A stretch of 64,000 nt of DNA from Pseudodesulfovibrio tunisiensis (GTDB lineage Bacteria; Desulfobacterota; Desulfovibrionia; Desulfovibrionales; Desulfovibrionaceae), in NCBI RefSeq assembly GCF_022809775.1, contig NZ_CP094380.1:2641501-2705500 (forward strand), written 5' to 3'. A program made the position numbers and the translations under genes. The notes beneath the pieces were generated by a model. It was not told the origin of the DNA, searched no databases, and was given only the letters and a program-made list of their open reading frames with translations. Positions 16,462 through 25,737 of this stretch are shown piece after piece. The first letter of the stretch is position 1. Each line of letters begins with the position of its first letter.

Positions 16462-18378
16462 CTATTCGTCGTCCAGCCCGGTCACGTCGCCGAGATCGAG
16501 ACCGAGTTCCTCGGCCTTGAGCACGCGGCGCATGATCTTGCCGGACCGGGTTCTGGGCAGCTTGTCGCAAAAGGCAATGGACTTGATCACCGCGACCGGG
16601 CCGAGCTCGTTGCGCACGGTGCGCTTGAGGTCCCTGATCAGATCATCGTCCGGCTCGAATCCGTGATGCAGGACCACGAAGGCCTTGGCTGCCTCGCCCT
16701 TGATGCGGTCGGGCACGCCGATGACCGCGGCCTCGCTCACGGCGCGATGCACGCAGAATGCCGCTTCGAGTTCCGCCGGGCCGATGCGGTGCCCCGCGAT
16801 GTTGATCACGTCGTCGGCACGGCCCTGAATCCAGATGTAGCCGTCCTCGTCCCTGCGCGCCACGTCGCCCGCGTAGTACCTGCCGGGAATCTTTTCCCAG
16901 TATTCGCGGTAGCCCTCCTCGTCGTTCCACAGCCCGGTCATCATGGCAGGCCATGGCCGGGTCAGCACGAGCAGGCCGCCCTTGCCCGGCTCGACCGGGT
17001 CGCCGTTCCGGTCCACCACGTCCGCCTCCACCCCGGGCAGGGGTTTGGTCACGGACCCGGGCTTGAGCAGGGTGATGGGCAGGGGCGCGAGCATGAACAT
17101 GCCGGTTTCGGTCTGCCACCATGTGTCGAGCACAGGGCATTCGGACCGGCCGATGTTCTTGTACAGCCATATCCACGCCTCGGGGCTGATGGTCTCGCCA
17201 ACCGTGCCGAGCAGGCGCAGGCTGGAGAGGTCGTGTCCCTTGGGATACTGGGTGCCGAAGCGCATGAGCATGCGGATCATGGTCGGCGCGGTGTAGAAGA
17301 TGGTCACGCCGTAACGCGCCACGATGGACCAGAGCCGGTCGGCCTGCGGATAGTTGGGATGGCCCTCGTACATGACCGAGGTGGTCCCGGCCAGCAGCGG
17401 GCCGTACACGCCCGAACTGTGGCTCGTGACCCAGCCCGGATCAGCCGCGCACCAGAAGATGTCGGTCGGCTTGATGTCGAACACCGTGGTCAGGGTGCGG
17501 TGCACGCCCACCATGTAGCCGCCGTGGGAATGCACGATGCCCTTGGGCTTGCCCGTGGTTCCCGAGGTGTAGAGCAGGAACAGCGGGTCTCCGGAATCCA
17601 TGACCTCGGTGGGCGCCTCGTTGCGCTCCTGACGCACCAGATCGTCGTAGTGGAAGTCCCGGCCGTCCACCATGTCCACGCCCAGATTGCAGCGGCGGAC
17701 CACGACCATGGATTCCACGCAGTCGGCGCAGGCCCCGATCAGGGCTTCGTCAGCCGTGTCCTTGAGCCGGATGATGCGCCCGTTGCGATAGAACCCGTCC
17801 GTGGTGATCAGCAGCTTGGCCTGCGCATCGTTGATTCGCTGGCGCAGGGCCTTGGCCGAAAAGCCCGCAAAGACCACGGAATGAATGGCCCCGATCTTGG
17901 CCGTGGCCAGCATGGCGATCATGGTTTCCGGGAGCTGGGGCATGTAGAGCAGCACGCGGTCGCCCTTGCGGATGCCGAGGGATCGCAGGGCGTTGGCAAA
18001 GCGGTTCACCTCTCGGTACAGCTCGAAATAGGTGTATTTCCGGGTGTCGCCGGGTTCGCCCTCCCAGATCAGGGCGAGCTTGTTCTTGTTGGCGGTCTCG
18101 ATGTGGCGATCCAGCGCGTTGTACACGATGTTGCAGCGCGCGCCCGGAAACCATTTGCAGAACGGGGACTGGGAATCGTCGAGCACCTGGTCCCATTTCT
18201 TGAACCAGTCCAGTTCGTCGGCCGCTTCCTCCCAGTAGCCCATGGGGTCCATGGCCGCGAACTTGCGGGCCGCGTCCAGCTCCTGGGGATTGACGTTGGC
18301 CTCGATGACAAGCTGGGGCAGGGGGCGAAAGACCCGCTCCTCCTGCAACAGGCTGTCCAAAGCGCCTGACTGATCCAT
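16462..18378 (-). CDS. acs: Acetyl-CoA synthetase
   Basis: This cytoplasmic ligase makes acetyl-CoA from acetate, ATP and CoA through an acetyl-adenylate. It has 638 residues, the usual length. The P-loop-like motif is [20 protein letters not shown], the hinge region is [19 protein letters not shown], and the conserved, often acetylated lysine is in [13 protein letters not shown]. The Trp pocket region [10 protein letters not shown], which selects acetate, is present. GAGGAGG lies seven bases before ATG 18378. It is the first gene of a possible acs-rhodanese-metX-metW unit and is separated from the LytTR gene by a terminator. Confidence 0.96.
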   Translation of the reverse strand: MDQSGALDSLLQEERVFRPLPQLVIEANVNPQELDAARKFAAMDPMGYWEEAADELDWFKKWDQVLDDSQSPFCKWFPGARCNIVYNALDRHIETANKNKLALIWEGEPGDTRKYTYFELYREVNRFANALRSLGIRKGDRVLLYMPQLPETMIAMLATAKIGAIHSVVFAGFSAKALRQRINDAQAKLLITTDGFYRNGRIIRLKDTADEALIGACADCVESMVVVRRCNLGVDMVDGRDFHYDDLVRQERNEAPTEVMDSGDPLFLLYTSGTTGKPKGIVHSHGGYMVGVHRTLTTVFDIKPTDIFWCAADPGWVTSHSSGVYGPLLAGTTSVMYEGHPNYPQADRLWSIVARYGVTIFYTAPTMIRMLMRFGTQYPKGHDLSSLRLLGTVGETISPEAWIWLYKNIGRSECPVLDTWWQTETGMFMLAPLPITLLKPGSVTKPLPGVEADVVDRNGDPVEPGKGGLLVLTRPWPAMMTGLWNDEEGYREYWEKIPGRYYAGDVARRDEDGYIWIQGRADDVINIAGHRIGPAELEAAFCVHRAVSEAAVIGVPDRIKGEAAKAFVVLHHGFEPDDDLIRDLKRTVRNELGPVAVIKSIAFCDKLPRTRSGKIMRRVLKAEELGLDLGDVTGLDDE

Positions 18379-18427
18379 ATATGCCTCCTCGCTCTTCGAA
18401 ACCTGTCCGTGCGAGCGTATTACGCAT

Positions 18428-18475
18428 GAAAAATCCCGGCCGGGCCGCTTTTATTCGGTCAGCGGTCCGGGCGGG
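18428..18475 (-). terminator. Terminator after the LytTR regulator
   Basis: A 14-bp GC-rich stem with two mismatches (18435-18448 with 18462-18475) is followed on the minus strand by ATTTTTC. It separates the LytTR gene from acs. Confidence 0.7.
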
Positions 18476-18486
18476 AGGGTAAGCGG

Positions 18487-19353
18487 TCACAGACCGATGA
18501 TCTTCTTCAATTCGCCGATGCGACGACGACTGATGGGCAGCTCGATGCGCGTGCGGCCCGCCGTGCGAAGCATGAAATTCGATCCGGGCATGGACGCGAT
18601 TTCCGTGACCATGTCCAGATTGACCAGATATTTTCTGTGCACCCGGAAAAAGCGGTGCGGCCCGAGCCGATCCTCCAGATTCTTGAGCCGGTACGAGGTC
18701 AGGAACTTCTGCTGCGCAGTGTGCACGTAGGAGTAGTCCTCGAACGCCTCCACGAAGATGATCTGGGAATAGGGAACAAGAAACGTGCGCCCGTCCTGGG
18801 ACACGGCCAGCTTCTCGATCTCCGGCACCCGGTTCGCAGTCTGGTCCCATGCGGTCCTGAGCGCTTCCAGAAAGGTGTCCTGCTCCTCGTCGGGCAGGGG
18901 AAGCTGCACGGTGTGCTCGTCCCCGCTGTCGTCGGGTTCGGGCACGGCGGATGCGGACGGGGCCGGAATCTCCCGGAACCGGGACTTGAACGACTGGAGC
19001 CGGTCTATGGTTCGCGAGAACCGGCCCGGTGCGGGCGGCCAGAGCAGATAGTCCGTGGCGCCCAGTTCGAACGCGGCATAGGCCCGGGTCTCGGAGTCGG
19101 ACAGAAAGACCAGCGCCGGTCTGGCCTTGCGCCCGGCAAGCATCTGGGCCAGCTCGATGCCGCTGGTTTCGCCCGGCAGCTCCGTGGAGACGAAGAACAC
19201 GCCGTAGGCAATGGCCTCCAGCAGCTCCATGGCCTCGTATGCAGTCACGGCCTCGCCCAGCACCTGCAGAAACGGCACGTCGTCCAGCTCGCGGCGCAAC
19301 GCGGCGCGGACTTCCGGGTCCGGATGGACCAACAGTGTCTTGAGCTTGGGCAT
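18487..19353 (-). CDS. LytTR-type DNA-binding protein with degenerate receiver domain
   Basis: This is a transcription regulator with a CheY-like N-terminal domain (about residues 1-120), an acidic linker and a C-terminal LytTR domain (about 185-288) containing FVEAFEDYSYVHTAQQKFLT and FFRVHRKYLVNLDMV. The receiver looks unable to be phosphorylated: the usual Asp before the MPG turn is Ser56 (FVSTELPG), and the conserved Lys of the KP motif is Trp (TDYLLWPP). No LytS-type sensor is adjacent. The start is uncertain; I prefer ATG 19353 over GTG 19377, and neither has a good ribosome site. A terminator follows. Confidence 0.88.
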   Translation of the reverse strand: MPKLKTLLVHPDPEVRAALRRELDDVPFLQVLGEAVTAYEAMELLEAIAYGVFFVSTELPGETSGIELAQMLAGRKARPALVFLSDSETRAYAAFELGATDYLLWPPAPGRFSRTIDRLQSFKSRFREIPAPSASAVPEPDDSGDEHTVQLPLPDEEQDTFLEALRTAWDQTANRVPEIEKLAVSQDGRTFLVPYSQIIFVEAFEDYSYVHTAQQKFLTSYRLKNLEDRLGPHRFFRVHRKYLVNLDMVTEIASMPGSNFMLRTAGRTRIELPISRRRIGELKKIIGL

Positions 19354-19531
19354 GGCGGCTACCGGTCCTGTCTGCACGGGAACAGGATATTCCCGTTCTT
19401 TTCAACTATTTCCCTACCCGTAAACCGGTTCGTGCGCAAGTTTGCGAAAAAGGAATGTGCTTGGGACCGCGCCGGGCGGAAGAACCCGGGCCGCTTGTTC
19501 TTTGCAGCCCGGGCTGATACATGCGGAAGAG

Positions 19532-20119
19532 ATGCTGACACCAGAAATTCCCCGGAGGTTCGGGCGCTCGTTTGCAATCGCGGCCGTGTTCCTGACCCTC
19601 CTGTGCATATCGCCCCTGAGCGCATCGGCCCAGACCCTGAGCCTGTCCGCGCCCGCCCTGGCCAACAAGGACGGCGCGCTGGCAGCCCGTTTCGGGGTCA
19701 TGGTCAAGGATCTCGGTCACCTGCGTCAGGAGTTGGAAAACGGGTCCGACATCGAGCTGCGGTGCGACGTGGCCCTGTACCGGGTTTCGGACTACTGGCT
19801 GGATTCCACGCTTGCGGAAACCGAGCTGTCCAGCACCCTGTCCTACGATTCCCTGAAACGGGAATATGGCCTGACCCTGCCCGGCAACGGGGAAAAAATC
19901 AGGGACACGGACATGAACGCGCTGCTGGACAGGGGATGGAGCACGCTGGAAGTGGGACTGGGCAGTTGGGACAGGCTGATTCGCGGCTCCACGTATTCCC
20001 TGCGGCTGGCCGTGGACCTCGTGGAGGCGGATGCCCCCCGGGGACTGACCCGGTATCTGTACTTCTGGTCGTGGGACACCGGGGCCGGAACCACCTTCGA
20101 GCTGACATTCAAGTACTAG
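19532..20119 (+). CDS. DUF4390-like exported protein
   Basis: This is a 195-residue protein with an N-terminal membrane or signal segment (about residues 15-33, ending SASAQ). The rest is a beta-rich domain with ELRCDVALYRVSDYWLD and a TYSLRLAVDLVEADAP stretch, which I place in the DUF4390 family. In Proteobacteria this family typically precedes an NtrY-like kinase, as here, where the kinase start lies one base after this stop. The partnership suggests an envelope sensor or accessory role, but its function is not established. The chosen start at 19532 removes a 30-residue low-quality extension. Confidence 0.78.
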   Translation: MLTPEIPRRFGRSFAIAAVFLTLLCISPLSASAQTLSLSAPALANKDGALAARFGVMVKDLGHLRQELENGSDIELRCDVALYRVSDYWLDSTLAETELSSTLSYDSLKREYGLTLPGNGEKIRDTDMNALLDRGWSTLEVGLGSWDRLIRGSTYSLRLAVDLVEADAPRGLTRYLYFWSWDTGAGTTFELTFKY

Positions 20120-20120
20120 C

Positions 20121-22313
20121 ATGAACCAGAACACCATCAGGATCAGCCCGACCTCCGGCAAGGAGCGGAAACGGCGCAGGTACGAATATGCGCTGGCCCT
20201 GGTGTTCCTCATGTTCATAATCGGCCTGACCTGGCTTGAGCTCAAATACCTGAGCAGCGACTATTACCTGATTCTCAACCTCCTGATCCTGAACGTGGTC
20301 CTGCTGCTGGCCATGATCTTCTATGTGGGCCGGAACGCGGTGAAGCTGCTGCTGGAGCGTCGCCGCCGCGTGCTCGGGTCCAAGCTGCGCACCCGGCTCG
20401 TTCTCGCGTTCATCTCCCTTTCCCTGATCCCCACGGCCATGATCTACATGGTCTCGGTCAAGTTCGTGCAGACATCCGTGGACTACTGGTTCAAGGGCCA
20501 GGTCGAGGAGTCCATGGAACAGGCGCTGGAGCTGGGGCGCGCGTTCTACGCCTCGGCGCAGAAGCGGCTGGAGCACCGGGGCAACAACATGCTGGAGGAC
20601 ATTGTCCAGCGCGAGTACGCCTGGGGCGGCAGGGCCATGAACAAGTATCTGGCCCAGAAGTTCGAGGAGTACGACCTCAGTCTCGTGGGCGTGATCACGC
20701 CCGAGGGACAGGAGCAGAACACCCACGCTTCCATCCAGTGGGACGAGGCATGGCCCGAGATCAAGAACAAGATCGACTGGCAGAGTCTTCAGGCCGATCC
20801 GCGTTCGTGGACCACCATCATTCCCAAGCCCGGCAGCGACCTCGTGCTCGGGGTCACGCCCGTGGACGAAGGCCGCACCGGCTATCTGGTGCTCGGCGAG
20901 ACCGTGGGGCAGGGACTGCTTCACCGCCTCGACCAGATCGTGCGCGGTCTGGACGAATACAAGAAGCTCAAGACACGCAAGTATCCGTGGAAGATGAACC
21001 TGTATCTGACCCTCGGGGTCATGGCCATGCTCATCATTCTGGGGGCGATCTGGTTCGGCTTCCGGCTGGCAAAGGAACTGTCCGCACCGGTGCAGGCCCT
21101 TGCCGCGGGCACGGAACGCGTGGCGCGCGGCGACCTTTCCGTGCGTCTGGAGGACACGTCCGGGGATGAACTCGGCTTTCTGGTCCGTTCGTTCAACCGC
21201 ATGGCCGAAGACCTTCAGCAGAGCCAGGCCTCCATCCAGAAGGCCAACGAGCGCCTTGCCCAGCAGAATCAGGAGCTGGAGCGGCGCGGCCAGTACATGG
21301 AGGCCGTGCTCAACAACATTACCGCCGGGGTCATTTCCATGGACGCGGACGGCCGCATCGGCACCGTGAACCATGCTGCCGAGGAAATTCTGGGCGTGCC
21401 CGGCGCGTTCCTGATCGGCAAGAAGCCGGACGACCTGCTTTCCGGCGAGTTCTCGGACATGATGCGCGAGGCCATGAAATCCGTGGCTGGCAAGCCCGGC
21501 ACCCTGTGGCAGCGGCAGTTCGATCTGCCCGTGCGCGACCGCATGGTCAAGGTGCTGGTGAATGTGGTGTCCCTGCGCGCCTCCGGTCGGGGCGAGGCCG
21601 GACACGTGGCCGTGTTCGAGGACATCACCGAGCTGGAGAAGATTCAGCGGCTCGCGGCATGGCGCGAAGTGGCCCGGCGCATTGCGCACGAGATCAAGAA
21701 TCCGCTCACGCCCATCAAGCTGTCGGCCCAGCGGCTTCAGCGCAAGTACGGCGAAAACGTCAATGAAAAGGTGTTCGACGACTGCACCAGCCTGATCGTG
21801 AGTCAGGTGGAACGGCTCCAGACCATGGTCAGCGAGTTCTCGGCCTATGCCAAGCTGCCCGAGGTCCAGCCCCGCCCGGATTACCTTGCGCCCCTGCTGG
21901 AGGAAGTGGTGGGCATGTTCGCGAACACGCACCGGGCCGTCCGGTGGAATCTGGAATTTCTCACGCCCATCGACGAATTTCCCTTTGACCGCGAGGCCCT
22001 GCGCCGGGTGTTCATCAACCTGTTCACCAACGCGGCCGAAGCGCTGGAAGGCCAGAAGGACGGCGAGGTCATGGTGCGCGCGGCCCACGACGCAAGCACC
22101 GGACTGGTCAGCGTCACGGTCTCGGACAACGGTCCGGGCCTGCCCGGAGATTCCTCGCGCCTGTTCGAGCCATACTACACCCGCAAGCAGGGCGGTACCG
22201 GACTCGGCCTGACCATTGTCCGCTCCATCATCGCGGACCACCGTGGACAGGTGCGCGCCCGGGCCGGAGTTCCCTCGGGCACCGTGTTCTTCGTGGAGCT
22301 GCCGGACAGGTAG
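20121..22313 (+). CDS. NtrY-like transmembrane sensor histidine kinase
   Basis: This is a 730-residue inner-membrane kinase. Three helices lie near residues 22-40, 50-69 and 99-115, then a periplasmic or sensor region, a fourth helix near 287-312 and a HAMP segment. A coiled coil, a PAS domain, the H-box RRIAHEIKNPLTPIKLS (His523) and an ATPase domain with VFINLFTNAAEAL, DNGPGLPG and GGTGLGLTIV follow. The N-terminal layout and H-box match NtrY. It is coupled to the DUF4390-like gene by a one-base gap. The usual NtrX-type response regulator is not downstream; the next gene encodes a 78-residue protein, so its partner must lie elsewhere. Confidence 0.92.
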   Translation: MNQNTIRISPTSGKERKRRRYEYALALVFLMFIIGLTWLELKYLSSDYYLILNLLILNVVLLLAMIFYVGRNAVKLLLERRRRVLGSKLRTRLVLAFISLSLIPTAMIYMVSVKFVQTSVDYWFKGQVEESMEQALELGRAFYASAQKRLEHRGNNMLEDIVQREYAWGGRAMNKYLAQKFEEYDLSLVGVITPEGQEQNTHASIQWDEAWPEIKNKIDWQSLQADPRSWTTIIPKPGSDLVLGVTPVDEGRTGYLVLGETVGQGLLHRLDQIVRGLDEYKKLKTRKYPWKMNLYLTLGVMAMLIILGAIWFGFRLAKELSAPVQALAAGTERVARGDLSVRLEDTSGDELGFLVRSFNRMAEDLQQSQASIQKANERLAQQNQELERRGQYMEAVLNNITAGVISMDADGRIGTVNHAAEEILGVPGAFLIGKKPDDLLSGEFSDMMREAMKSVAGKPGTLWQRQFDLPVRDRMVKVLVNVVSLRASGRGEAGHVAVFEDITELEKIQRLAAWREVARRIAHEIKNPLTPIKLSAQRLQRKYGENVNEKVFDDCTSLIVSQVERLQTMVSEFSAYAKLPEVQPRPDYLAPLLEEVVGMFANTHRAVRWNLEFLTPIDEFPFDREALRRVFINLFTNAAEALEGQKDGEVMVRAAHDASTGLVSVTVSDNGPGLPGDSSRLFEPYYTRKQGGTGLGLTIVRSIIADHRGQVRARAGVPSGTVFFVELPDR

Positions 22314-22397
22314 CCGCATGATCCTGTCCCGGCTTGCACGATGCCGCGTCCCGTATTACCAAGACGCGGATAACTCATCTCAGCACGGAGACGCATC

Positions 22398-22634
22398 ATG
22401 ATCGACACCGACTACCTCAATCGCCTTGAGGAATATTTCAAGTCCGGCGACTGCCAGTTCGAGTTCGACAACGGGGACGAGGATCGCCGCTACGCGATTC
22501 TCGATTTTCTGGAGCGGCTCATGGAAGTGGCGGAACAGGCCGACGAACTCGCCACCAAATTGATATTCAAGGGCAAGCTCGACCTGCTGGCCGGAGGCGG
22601 ACAAACCCCGGATCAGGGCACCGAAGTACAGTAG
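22398..22634 (+). CDS. Small acidic conserved protein (78 aa)
   Basis: This short acidic protein begins MIDTDYLNRLEEYFKSGDC and is mostly helical in appearance, with FLERLMEVAEQADELATKL as an amphipathic core. It has a single cysteine and no membrane span or signal. A CGGAGA site lies just upstream of ATG 22398. It sits 84 bp after the NtrY-like kinase and 51 bp before pnuC, all in one direction. I do not recognise a function. Confidence 0.65.
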   Translation: MIDTDYLNRLEEYFKSGDCQFEFDNGDEDRRYAILDFLERLMEVAEQADELATKLIFKGKLDLLAGGGQTPDQGTEVQ

Positions 22635-22685
22635 CAACCCCGGCTCCGCATACCGGGGCTTCCAGCGCATTCACGGAGTATCCGC

Positions 22686-23312
22686 ATGGCCGAATCGGCT
22701 GCCGGAATCATCACGTTCGTCGTCCAGTTCGTGCAGGCCATGGGCTGGCCCGAACGCATTTCCACACTGACCGGACTCGTCTACATCGTTCTCAGCGTCC
22801 GCCAGAACCCGCTCTGCTGGCCCTTCGGCATCGTGAGCGTGGGCATCTGGATGGTCGTGGTCTTTCTGGGGCAGCTCTACATGGACGCATTCCTGCAATT
22901 CGTCTACGTGGTGCTCGGCTTCTACGGCTGGTACCAATGGCTGCGCGGCGGTCAGGACCGCACCCCGCTCCCGGTCCGGTCCGTGGACAGGAAACTCTGG
23001 ACGCGGCTGGGCCTGATCGGCATCGGGACCACCATTCCGCTGGGCCTGCTCTCCCAATACGTGCTGCACGCCTCGTTCCCGTGGTGGGACACCGTGACCA
23101 CCGTTGTCAGTCTGATCGCCCAGTATCTGCTGGCAAAGAAGTATCTGGAAAACTGGCTGCTCTGGATCGCGGCGGACGTGGCCTACATCTTCATCTATCA
23201 GGCCAAGGGCTGGCCCGGATACGGCGTGCTCATGGCCGTATACACGATCATGGCCGGGGTGGGATTCGTGCAATGGCTGCGCTCCATGCGCGCCGGACAG
23301 GCCGTGGCATGA
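22686..23312 (+). CDS. pnuC: Nicotinamide riboside transporter PnuC
   Basis: This is a 208-residue membrane carrier of the PnuC (SWEET-like) fold with about seven helices. The WPFGIVSVGIWMVVVF and FYGWYQWLRGG stretches and the later LLWIAADVAYIFIYQAKG are characteristic. PnuC brings in nicotinamide riboside by facilitated diffusion, and retention depends on phosphorylation inside the cell. The next gene, overlapping by four bases (ATGA), encodes a NadR-like kinase, which fits that requirement. CGGAG lies nine bases before ATG 22686. Confidence 0.93.
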   Translation: MAESAAGIITFVVQFVQAMGWPERISTLTGLVYIVLSVRQNPLCWPFGIVSVGIWMVVVFLGQLYMDAFLQFVYVVLGFYGWYQWLRGGQDRTPLPVRSVDRKLWTRLGLIGIGTTIPLGLLSQYVLHASFPWWDTVTTVVSLIAQYLLAKKYLENWLLWIAADVAYIFIYQAKGWPGYGVLMAVYTIMAGVGFVQWLRSMRAGQAVA

Positions 23313-23821
23313 CCGTCCGCATCGTACTGACCGGGTCCGAATGCACGGGCAAGACCACCTTGGCCCGCGCTCTCGGCGAGCACTACGGCGTGCCCGTGGC
23401 CCCGGAATATCTGCGGGACTACTTCATTGCCAACCGCGGCGTCCTGACCCTGGCCGATGCCGAACCCATTGCCCGGGGACAGGTGGCCGGAGAAATCGCG
23501 CTGGAACGCGCCGGCATCAATCCCCTGATCTGCGATACCAACATCCTGTCGTCCGTGGTCTACAACCATCACTATTACGGCGAGTCTCCGGTCTGGATCG
23601 AGGAACAGCTCGACAGGCGAGTCTACAATCACTACCTGCTCTGTGCCATTGACGTGCCGTGGGTCTCGGACGGCCAGCGCGACATGCCCGAAGGCCGCGA
23701 ATACATGCAGGCCCTGTTCCGCGAGGAGCTGCAACGCAGAGGTCTCTCCTTCACCGAACTTTCCGGGCTGCCGGAAACACGCCTGAAACAGGCGCTGCAC
23801 ATCATCGACGCGCTTCTGTAG
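23309..23821 (+). CDS. NadR-like nicotinamide riboside kinase domain protein
   Basis: This 170-residue P-loop ATPase has Walker A GSECTGKTTLA at residues 9-19, and APEYLRDYFIANRG resembles the nucleoside-binding part of the NadR C-terminal domain. Later come ICDTNILSSVVY and VPWVSDGQRDMPEGRE, also typical. It lacks the NMN adenylyltransferase and repressor domains of full NadR, so it is a stand-alone kinase that would trap nicotinamide riboside imported by PnuC as NMN. The start overlaps the pnuC stop. The tight coupling supports the function, although other small-molecule kinases of this fold exist. Confidence 0.85.
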   Translation: MTVRIVLTGSECTGKTTLARALGEHYGVPVAPEYLRDYFIANRGVLTLADAEPIARGQVAGEIALERAGINPLICDTNILSSVVYNHHYYGESPVWIEEQLDRRVYNHYLLCAIDVPWVSDGQRDMPEGREYMQALFREELQRRGLSFTELSGLPETRLKQALHIIDALL

Positions 23822-23827
23822 AGGGGA

Positions 23828-25309
23828 TTATTCCTTCAGCGTGGCAAGCCACGAGCTGATGAGCCGGGCATGGCCTTCGGCAACGTGTTCGAGCCAGCCG
23901 GAGTTTTCGCCTCTGGCCTGTTCCAGATCCTTTCGTTTTCTCAGGGGCGCAATCACGATGGAAATCGGCTTGTGCACCTTGTCGCGCGCAGCTTCGAGCG
24001 CGGCGACAAGGGCGTTCCACCGCGTGGTGTCGCGGCCGCCGATGATCCAGAGGGACGGGATGTCCAGACTGTTCAGCACGCGCGGACCGGGCATGTCCTC
24101 CACGGGCGCGAAATCGTCCAGCACGCAGACCAGAAACGCGGCCCGGGTCTCATGCGGACTTTGCAGGGCCAGCAGTGCGGGCGCGACCCCGTGATTCATG
24201 GCAATGAATCCGAGGCGCTTCGTGTCCACGCCCGGGTCTCTGGCCAGCATGTCCAGCGCAGCGGACGCATCCCCGGCCAGCACGTCCAGCCGGGCCGAGC
24301 TGCGGGAGGCGTTTTCTCCGCAGCCGCGCGGAGCAAAGGCAAGGCTTGCCGAGCCGTTCTTGCCAAGCGCGCGGGTAAAGCCCTGCACCAGCCGTTCGGG
24401 CACGCATTCCGGCCCGGACAGGATCACCCCGCCGGGATGGCCCGCCCCCTCGGGCGGCAGGGTCTGGAACCCTTCAAGCGCGGCCTTGCCCCGGGTGAAG
24501 CGGATGCCCTTTTCGCGGATGTGAATCTTGTTCGGAAACTTGGCGATGCGCTCGCCGTCCAGCAGCAGGATGAACTTGTCGATGCGGTCGTTCTTGGCCA
24601 GAAACGTGACCGATCCCACAATGGGCTCGTCCTCGTGCACGGACGGGCCGATGGTGTAGATGTACTTGCTGAACATCTTGAGCCGCCGCAGGATGCCCGT
24701 CTTGGAATCGTAGAGCAGAAAGCGGCCGTATTTGGTGTCGCGTGCATCGATGATGGAAATGGTGCGCTCGTCGCTGATGCGGAAATGCCCGGAGAACTCG
24801 TCCGAGGAATAGGAGAAGTAGTCCGCGAACAGCATGCGCCCGAACCGGGCTTCCGCGCCACGATGGGCCAGATGGTCGGTCTTGCGCACGTAGACCTTTT
24901 CCGCGTCCGCGTGCTCCTCGTATTCCTCTCTGGTGGCCTCGTGCGTGGGGATGGCCTCCCCGCGCTTGACCGGGCTGATCTCCGTCACGTCCGGAGGCGG
25001 TGCGGGCCGGGATTCGATGGCTTCGGCCTCGGGCGGAGGCGGTGGCGCAACCTGATCGTCCAGCATCACGGTCTTGTCCATGGGCAGGGGCGCAGGCCGG
25101 GCAGCCTCGGCTGGCACCGGCTTTTCCGGCTTGACCGGAACCGGCACGGGGTGAGGGCACGGCTCAAGCTCGGGCAGCTTTTCCTCCACGGTCAGGTCCA
25201 CCTGCATGAGTTCGGGCGGACGAACCGGAGCGAGCGTGGCGGCCTGAATCAGCACGAATGCCACGCTTGCGTGAAAGAGAAGGGAGAGTATCCAGCTGAG
25301 AACGCGCAT
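23828..25309 (-). CDS. TonB-like N-terminus fused to an alpha/beta-hydrolase-like domain
   Basis: This 493-residue protein starts like an energy transducer: one N-terminal membrane helix (residues 5-24) followed by a proline-rich stretch (about 45-110, with APPPPPEAEAIE). A central domain (about 150-285) of unknown type follows. The last 200 residues look like an alpha/beta hydrolase, but the nucleophile elbow reads GFIAMNHGVA (about 367-376), with Asn where Ser is expected; IIGGRDTTRW matches the acid loop. The standard TonB C-terminal domain is absent. ATG 25309 has GGAAG upstream and lies 8 bp after exbD. The operon exbB-exbD-this gene suggests a protein driven by proton-motive force. Confidence 0.75.
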   Translation of the reverse strand: MRVLSWILSLLFHASVAFVLIQAATLAPVRPPELMQVDLTVEEKLPELEPCPHPVPVPVKPEKPVPAEAARPAPLPMDKTVMLDDQVAPPPPPEAEAIESRPAPPPDVTEISPVKRGEAIPTHEATREEYEEHADAEKVYVRKTDHLAHRGAEARFGRMLFADYFSYSSDEFSGHFRISDERTISIIDARDTKYGRFLLYDSKTGILRRLKMFSKYIYTIGPSVHEDEPIVGSVTFLAKNDRIDKFILLLDGERIAKFPNKIHIREKGIRFTRGKAALEGFQTLPPEGAGHPGGVILSGPECVPERLVQGFTRALGKNGSASLAFAPRGCGENASRSSARLDVLAGDASAALDMLARDPGVDTKRLGFIAMNHGVAPALLALQSPHETRAAFLVCVLDDFAPVEDMPGPRVLNSLDIPSLWIIGGRDTTRWNALVAALEAARDKVHKPISIVIAPLRKRKDLEQARGENSGWLEHVAEGHARLISSWLATLKE

Positions 25310-25317
25310 GGAGCTTC

Positions 25318-25728
<411 letters not shown>

Positions 25729-25737
25729 GCGCGGCTC

